Of a stretch of 64,000 nucleotides of DNA, positions 47,801 to 56,800 are shown piece by piece; position 1 is the stretch's first letter; the number at the start of each line of letters is the position of its first letter. The notes beneath the pieces are model-generated. The model ran no database searches. It had not been told where the DNA came from and worked only from the letters and a program-made list of their open reading frames with translations. A program made the position numbers and the translations under genes. The stretch comes from Heliopora coerulea (Eukaryota; Cnidaria; Anthozoa; Scleralcyonacea; Helioporidae). The stretch is taken from positions 248,001-312,000 of the forward strand of contig JASJOG010000249.1 in NCBI GenBank assembly GCA_030142905.1, read 5' to 3'.

Positions 47801-50800
47801 CCCGGATAGCTAATTGCGGAGGGTTTTACTAACTTGTGGCTAGCTCGGATAAATTCTACTCGTAAATTGGCGTATTCTGTATAACAGATATATCGCACGT
47901 CATTAGTTTTGTCTATAGTTTGATGACTTAGGACTCACAATGTTTTAAATATTGGGTGTAAAGTATTTTAATTTCAGTTTTTAAATACGTAGATACCATG
48001 GTGAATGGTAATTTAAGATAAAGTAGGAGAAGATGAAGAGTAATATGCGCTTTAAAGAGGTATACACAGTTACCAAAGACTGTTGGATAGTTTAGTTCTT
48101 AAAAGAACTGTTTGAAACTTAAGGAGGTAATATTCTACGTAAAGAATAAGCCTAAAGAATCAGAAAAAAGCACGATGCATTTCGGCAGACCACTTATCAA
48201 GTGCTATACGTCTGCTAACTAAAGAGAAAGAAAGAAACATATCACCTGCTTATATAGTCTAAAGAAAACTCATGACATCAATCCAACGGAATGTGGGAGG
48301 GTCAAAATAGCGATAGTTGGAAAACAAATTCCTTTAGTTCTACCCATGAATGACTTCATCTAGCTGTGTCATTTACGAATTTAAATGCGAATGTGGATCT
48401 CGCTATGTGGGTAGAACTAAAGGAATTTGTTTTCCAACTATCGCTATTTTGACCCTCCCACATTCCGTTGGATTGATGTCATGAGTTTTCTTTAGACTAT
48501 ATAAGCAGGTGATATGTTTCTTTCTTTCTCTTTAGTTAGCAGACGTATAGCACTTGATAAGTGGTCTGCCGAAATGCATCGTGCTTTCTTCTGATTCTTT
48601 AGGCTTATTCTTTACGTAGAATATTACCTCTTTAAGTTTCAAACAGTTCTTTTAAGAACTAAACTATCCAACAGTCTTTGGTAACTGTGTATACCTCTTT
48701 AAAGCGTATATTACTCTTCATCTTCTCCTACTTTATCTTAAATTACCATTCACCATGGTATCTACGTATTTAAAAACTGTGTTTAAATTTGTTACCACGA
48801 CAAAATCGCCTTTTTATTATTTTAATTTCATCATAGAACTTAAGGGCCGTTTACACGAGCCCGGATTGTCGCCCAACCCCCGGGTCAACCCGTCTACGAA
48901 TAAACTGTTGTTAACGTCCGCATGGTAGCCGGGTCGACCCGTCTTGCCGGGTTACCCGCTTCAAGACCTGGGTCGACCCGGGTTGGCTAGGTGTGAAGGT
49001 ATCAAATTTTTGTCAACTTTTCCAGAAAATGAAAATATGTAAAAGTAATGTTGTAAAATAGTATAAAAAGAAGAGCTTTAAGGAATAAAAGATAGACTTT
49101 GACCTAATGGGAAGCGTGTGATAACTTACTTAGTCGGTACGCAACATCTCTGTTTCAATTCTATTCTGACTTTATTTAAACACGGTTCTGTTTCACCAAA
49201 TAATTACGAATAAAACGAAATTAAGTGTTCTTCCAATAGCCCATGTTGATTGGAATAATAAACTAGACATCCTATATTTTACAGATGAAAAACTTTTTAG
49301 TTCGTTAATTACATTTAGATAAGAAATTAAATATTAGACAATTGGTTAATCCTCCTTTCAAAAAACCTTCAGTTTCCAATGATATCAGTTGAAAGGTAAT
49401 TCTAGACCAAAGCGTCCTGACAACCATTTGATTTTTTCATAAAATTAGTTTTTGGGTTTGGTCACGCGAAATTAAACTGAGATCGTCTAGTGTTGTGGTC
49501 ATGAATTTGGTTAATATTTGGGAAAGTCTCAGATAAGTAACCGGGCCGTAGTTTTTTGCGATCTTTATACATCTTGATACAAAGATACTGCGTTCTTTGG
49601 TGATACAGATTTTTTTGAAGCTTATTGATATTAATAGACATGCAGAGCAAACATAACCTTGCTGGGTTGTTATCCGAACAATCTGTTTTGCAATCTTTGA
49701 AGTTTATTTGATAATGTAGTTCCTAGACATCTCCAGACATGAAAGCAATAGTCAAAGTATGATTGAATTAAAGATTTGTGAGCCATAATTTATTATGGTC
49801 AACAATATCTCATAACCGTCTGAGAATGCCAAGACCCTTGTTACTTCTTTGGTTATCTGCCTGCCGTTAAGCCCGTAAATTCGTATATTTTGCTCAAAAT
49901 TCTGCTCGAATTCAGCTAAGTACAATAACATTTCGATATATTACTGCGTTCTCCGTGTTAGAAGGTGTTTGTAGTGCTGCTGGCTTTACGATAACTATAT
50001 GCAGTGGGCGCATTTTATACGGCCGCTGGGATATTTGATGCGGGCGGGTTTTAGCGAGAGGCGAAACGCGATGCTAATTTATGTAGGTAATTTGGATCGT
50101 TTGGAATTATTTTTATGTTTTCTTTCCACTGTCATGTGCATCTTTTTTGTCCTGATTTTTAACCGTATTCCGCTCAATCCACTAACCTTATCTCAATTTT
50201 AACAAACAGAATGAAATTATCATTTGCATATAGAACTGTTTGACGTATGCTTAACATTCTCCCTCCTGAGATATCTCTCTCTGGCATCAGCCAGAACAAA
50301 ATTATATCAGGCAACCGTTGGAGGAAAGCGTTAAATAACGGGAACGTCGAAGAAGAGGGAGAATGGGGGAAAGACTAGAAACAGGGAAAGAAATAAAGAC
50401 AAACAGAAGAACTGATGTGTTTATGAACAGATTGACAGAAACAGATGAACAGACCAAGTTACAGAGACAGGGGGAGACAAGTGCTGCGTGTGAAGTTGTT
50501 TCTTTGAGAAATTCAATACTTTCCAATTTTTGAGGTTACGGAATACGTTTTGGTTTCTTAATTATTGCTTTTTTTCTGTTAGGGGGACATAAAGTTTGCT
50601 TTCTTGCATTGGTGCAATCAATGACTCATTATAGCAGCATTACCCAGAAACTAGTAAGTTATGTGCTCCTTATCGTGTTCCTGTTTGAACTTCTTACATT
50701 CTATGTCTTTTTTTTCTTAATTTGTTTCACCAGGGAGTAAATCTTAGTGCCTCTGTGCAAAATGGGAAGCTGGTGTTTATAGAAGGACTTAAGTATGCTA

Positions 50801-53800
50801 TAAATGGACTGGCAGTTAAGGATGAAGAAACAGCAGATAAACTGGAAAAGAATCCGTTTGTTGGGTTGGGGTAAGAGGTCAAATAAATTTCAAACGACCA
50901 GGCAAAATTGGAAAAAATTGAGCCAGGGTGAGATGGACTGCTGGTCAGTACTTTCTGCAAGAGATCTTGCAGCTCAGCTCATGAAATATGAACGGATGAA
51001 TCGTTTCACGAACTTAAAGAGAATGTAATTTGTTACAGTTCAACTAATAATTAACAATTATTCGGAAGTGAATATTGTTCGTCGAGGGGATTATTCAATA
51101 ATATTCACTCAGCCTGAGGCGAATGATTGTCTTAGTATAATTACACAGGTGATTGTTTGAGCGAGCAGTTTTAAAATCTCGGAGACATTTACAAAGGTAG
51201 CCGCCATCTTGCTTCTGTGCCTTCACTGTTATATTCACCTGTGAATATCGAGAATTATGACGTAATTCTCTGACCAATCACCACGCGGGATTTTCGATAA
51301 TCGCCTGTGTAATTATACTAATTGGTGTTAAGAAGCAAGTCTTTAATTTTAAATTCACAGTAAACGTTTTGTAATAACACCTTCATAAGTCAAAGCACAC
51401 ATGTCAATGACAAGTGTCTCATAACATGACTCGAGACTCAGATATTTGTGACTTGCTTGTCAAAGAAAAAAGAAAAAAAGAAAAACGATTTGACGCGACG
51501 TACGATTTGGTGATTCATAACTTGGGACTCGATTTTTATTAAATTCAGACAGTTGACTTGATCAACTCCTTTTCAAATAAACAATTGTGAATGACTACCT
51601 TCTCGTCAACCTTTTCCACATTGAAGTTTGAAAAACTTCTCGATTTGGTAAAGGTGTAGTTGTAGTCCACGGCAAAATTACTTTTTTCCGCATAAAGACT
51701 ACCGACGTAACCTCCCGAAAAAGCCAAAATAGTCACGGGAACTGCCGAAACTCACTAGATGAGACAGTGACTTTTCGAGTGAAGGCCCCTCGTCGGAGTG
51801 CACGGCAAAACGATATAAAAGCTTGGTGGTAGTTCACTCCGACGAAAGGCCTTTGCTCAAAACCTCAGGAATCCATTGTTATAACCTCCATTTATCGCCA
51901 AGTCACTCTAGCATGTTTTAACAATCGAAGAACGCTAAGTTGTTCATAACTTGACTAACTTGATTCTTGGTAGCAACTCGATGTGACTTCACTTGATTCG
52001 AAGCAGTGACTTTATTCGCTCGAGACTCGATTTTGACACCAAATTTGGGACTCGGGACTTCCTTATGACTTGTTGATCTAGGACGTTCTTCCATCTTTTC
52101 CACTACCATGGTGGAAGACGTCTCGCAGTGTTTCAAAACAGAAACTTAAAATGTAGAAAGCATCTGCATAGCAATGCTAAAACACAAGCAAATCGCAATC
52201 CAAGATAAGAACTACGTTTCTTTGGTATACGGTATCTGATCATCTGTAGGCATTCACCATGTTCTTTATTCTCAATTTTTAGCGAGCCTTCCTTTTCTCT
52301 TGAACCACTGTATGAGAAGGTAAAATCAGAGATGTCCAAGCTTAATGATGGTGGTGACCTGTGTCTCTTGTTGATTGATGACGTCTCGGTATTTCTCAGT
52401 CTTGGTGTTTCGGCCACAGAGATTCACGACTTCATCCACTACTTCTTGGTTAATGTCTGCACGCAAGATAAGGTATGAACTTTGGTTTCTATATTACTAG
52501 GGGGCCGTTCATATGGACTCGGATAATAGGGTTACCCTTCCCCTCGCGCTACTCTGGCCGAGATACTTTTTATAAGTAATGCCATGAAATGAGGTGTTTT
52601 AACTATTAAACCTCCCGCTCGATGAGGGTCGTTCAGTAAATAACCCGAGGGCCGAAGGGAATTCACAAAAAAACCCGAATCGAGCGGGAGGTTTGATAGC
52701 TAATGCACCGAAATTTCATGGTATTACTTTGTAATATCACGCTTGCCGAAATTCAACTAATACTACCTCTGGTGACGTCAACCCGGGTCGTATCAGTCCT
52801 AATACGACCTGGTTTGACGTCACTGCAGGTAGTATTAGTACAAATGAATTTTAATGAGGTAAATTAGTTGTTAATGGAACCTGGAAAAACAAAAGAAATT
52901 GAGGGAGATCTTCGCATGGATACCACAGAATTTTTGTATAAATTAAAGGAGCTGGGTGATATCCCTGAGGGTGCTATTATTTGTAGGATGGATGTTGTGG
53001 GTCTTTATCCACATATTCCACACGATGAAGGATTAGAAAGTATAAGGGAAGCAATGCAGGAATATAATAGTAATTTGGGTTTGGAAAAACGGGTGCCTGT
53101 TGATGAGTTGGTAGATTTGGCAAAATTAATTTTAGAAAATAATTATTTTGAGTTTGAAGACAAAATCTACCATCAAAAGTTAGGTACTGCAATAGGTACA
53201 AAGTTTGCACCCTCTTTTGCCAACATCTTTATGTCTAAGTTAGAGGTAGAAATGTTGAGGGGATATCACCTGGATCCACTAGTATGGTGGAGGTTTTTGG
53301 ACGATATTTTCCTCATTTGGCTCCATGAAAGGGAAAGTTTGTTAGAATTTTTAGATTATGTTAATTCATATCATGAATTAATTAAGTATACATGGGGATG
53401 GTCGTATGAAAAGCTTTCATACTTAGATGTTATGGTTATGGTTCAAGGTAAAAAGATCTCGACAGATGTTTATTGTAAACCAACGGATACGCATCAGTAT
53501 TTACATTACGGATCCTGTCATCCGAGGCATGTAAAGAAGGGGATTCCTTATGGGCAAGCCTTGAGAATTAAACGGATTTGTAGTACGGAGGAGAGTTATA
53601 GAGATAGATTACGAGATCTTCGTAGTAATTTTATAAAAAGAGGTTTTAAGGAGAACTTGGTAGATTCGGAATTTGAGAAGGCCAGAGTTAAGACCAGGGA
53701 GAGTCTCCTTTGTCAAGATAGTAATAGAAGAGATATTAAGAGAAATAAGAGAATGCCATTAGTTATGACGTTTCACCCTGCATTGTCGGGGGTGGGTAAG

Positions 53801-56800
53801 ATTATTGATTCACTCTGGCTTATTTTGCATGCCTCGGAGGACATGAGAAATATTTTTGAAGAAAAGCCGATGATTGTATACCGGAGACCTAAGAATTTAA
53901 AGGATAATTTAGTGAGGTCTAAACTTAAGGGAGAAGGTAGTGGGGATAAGGGTATGCGAAAGTGTGGTAAATCACGCTCCCAAATTTGCAATTTTGTGGA
54001 GGAAGGTTCCACATTTTGTAGAAATGGTCGTATATTTTATATTAATTATTTGTTCGATTGCGATTCGGCAGGAGTGATTTACCTTATAATATGTAAAAAG
54101 TGTTCGAAGATTTATGTGGGCAGTACAATAACATCTTTCAGGAGGAGGTTTAATAACCATAAAAGTAGTGTTAAAAGGTATGGTAATGGCCAAAGGGGTA
54201 TACCGGGGGAACATTTGTATGCCCATTTTTATGAGGGGGAGTCATGAGGGAATTAAAGATATGCTAGTAAAAATAGTTGATAGGATGGATGTGTCAGACC
54301 CAACCAAAAGGGAAGGTTTTTGAGCATATAAATTGGATTCTTTTGTACCTAAAGGTTTGACCCTTAGGGACTTCTTTTGAGTACTTTTTAACGGATTTTT
54401 TAAATTTTTTAAGTTATGCTATGTATATAAGGAGCATCTTCTATCATGTATTTCTTATTTTTGACAAAGGGGCAGTGCCCCGAAACGTTGAAATAAAGTT
54501 TTTTTAAAAGTTTTATCTTGTCAGATATATATATATAGATATAGATATATAGATATATACATACATCAACATAATATGCATATACGTATATTTATAACAC
54601 ATAAATAAACGTGTATGAATACAAATACATATATACAAGGCAGAAATTTAGAGGCGGACTTCGAGGACATGTCGTCTATAAACGGCATTTGTCCTTGGAT
54701 AATAAAATTTCCTCTCAAATTGTGCGGCCACTGTTGGCCATGCCTGGAGCACTATAAATTTGTTCGTTTAGTGGCTAAAAAATCAAACCAAAACAAAAAA
54801 TCTAAAAATGTACAGTTGCAACAAAACTTCTCATAATTTCTGAAACTTCTACACAAGTATGGTTTTTAAGTTATACCAAAAAGGTTTTGATACGTTCGTT
54901 GACTTCTCGTCGATTTCTTTATTTTGAACAAGGGAGTGTTTCCGTTCTTGTTTGAAACCGCGTCGATTTCAATATCGTCTTCTCCCGTTTAGAAAACTCC
55001 CTAGTAAGTAAGATTTACTTGAGAGTAAAACTTAATTTAAGCACGCTAACCTCGTTCGGATTAAACTGATTTCCAAGAGGGGCGTGCGATATATACAAAT
55101 AATTACATTAAAATAAAAGACAAGTAACAATATATACATGCGATGAATGATTAAATTGGAAGATTAACTTCGGTAAAATTTTACCCCAGGCTGATAGAAG
55201 AAATACCTTTTGTAAAAGGGCTCAAGGATTGAATACCTTTGGCTTCATCGGGTAGGCTATTCGATAATTTAGCCGCGCTATAACTAAAACTGTTTTTCAG
55301 GAATTCCGTTTTAGGCATAGCAATAAATAGACCAGTCGATGATCCCCGGAGATTGTAATGCTGGGAAGCGTCAGTTGACCGAAACAGCTCAATAAGCACT
55401 CCTGGAGATAAATCATTTACAATTTTAAACATTAATCTTCCTTTTAAAAAAGCACGATGCTCGCTCAAAGTCCTCCATCCAAGCTGATATCGAGCTAACT
55501 CCGACTGGCCAAGTACATTTGAACAGTCAGTGATGATCCTAGTAGCTCCATTGTATAATGTTCTGAACGACTTGATAATGTAACACCAATAGAATCCCAC
55601 ACTTTACAACAATTGAAGTGTGGTTGTATTAATGCATTATAGACTGACAATAGAATGATACTATCAATGCACGATTTTAGTCGTCTAATTGCCCCAGTAC
55701 CCATGGATATTGTCTTCGATAATTTCTCGATGTGGTCCTCCCATGATAAAGATTGATCTATCAAAACGCCCAAAGCTTTTGTAACCTTCACTCTCTTGAT
55801 CGGTATATCAGCAACAAAAATGTTGGGCACTTTCCCTAAATTTCTTAGGTTGAATCGCCAGCCAATCAACAAATATTCAGTTTTAACTAAGTTAAGACTT
55901 AGCTTGTTAGCCAAGAGCCACTCCCTAACGTTTTTAAGGTCATGATTTATAGCCTTTTCGACTTTTTCAATTGAGTCACCAGATCCGGTCAACGTAGTGT
56001 CATCAGCATACATTCTAATCTTCGCGTGTCTCAGACAGACTGGCAAATCATTTTTGTATTACAAAAAGAGAAGGGGACCCTGTTTACACAAGAGCCGTCG
56101 ATGGTTTCGATTTCTTGGGCATAGCCCAACACTTCTCTGTACAGATAAAAAGTGAACTGAATGATCTGCAATATGCCCATCATTTATGATGGGCAGAATG
56201 TACTATAACTCCCCCCCCGGCTTCCGCGAAATAAACAACGGAATCTTTACACGCTAGTTAAAAAGAGATTTAGCTATGTAAATAGTAGTTGCACGAATGT
56301 TCTATCATCTATTTTCGTTGACTTTCAAGGAATGCTTGTTATATCAAAATCACACTAAGGACAAGATATTTTATATTTCAGGCTGGTAGTTTGGTTATTT
56401 TAGTCCACGCCGATCGTGACTTAAGAGATTCAGATGAAGAAATCCTCGAGAAACAGTTAATATACAAGTCCAATTTTGAACTTCATGTAAGAGGACTCAG
56501 CAGCGGGTATTGCCGAGAAGTTCACGGTCAGGTTCGGTATACAATTACATTATTACATCAATCTTTAACTCTTTTTGTTACGAATCCAACTGTAACTAAC
56601 CCCAAACGATTTTGCTCGTCAAAGGGAGACCTCTTCGGCCGGAAAGGGGAAGGCGCTAAAGGCCAAAGTTGTGGTCGAATATACTAATGTCCAGTCCGAC
56701 TGGCAATCCAAGTCATACTTGCATATTGCTTACGAGCGTAAAGGGTCTTCATCCGAGTAAGGTATTCTATGTAAGATCCAGTTTCTGTAAACGATTCGAA

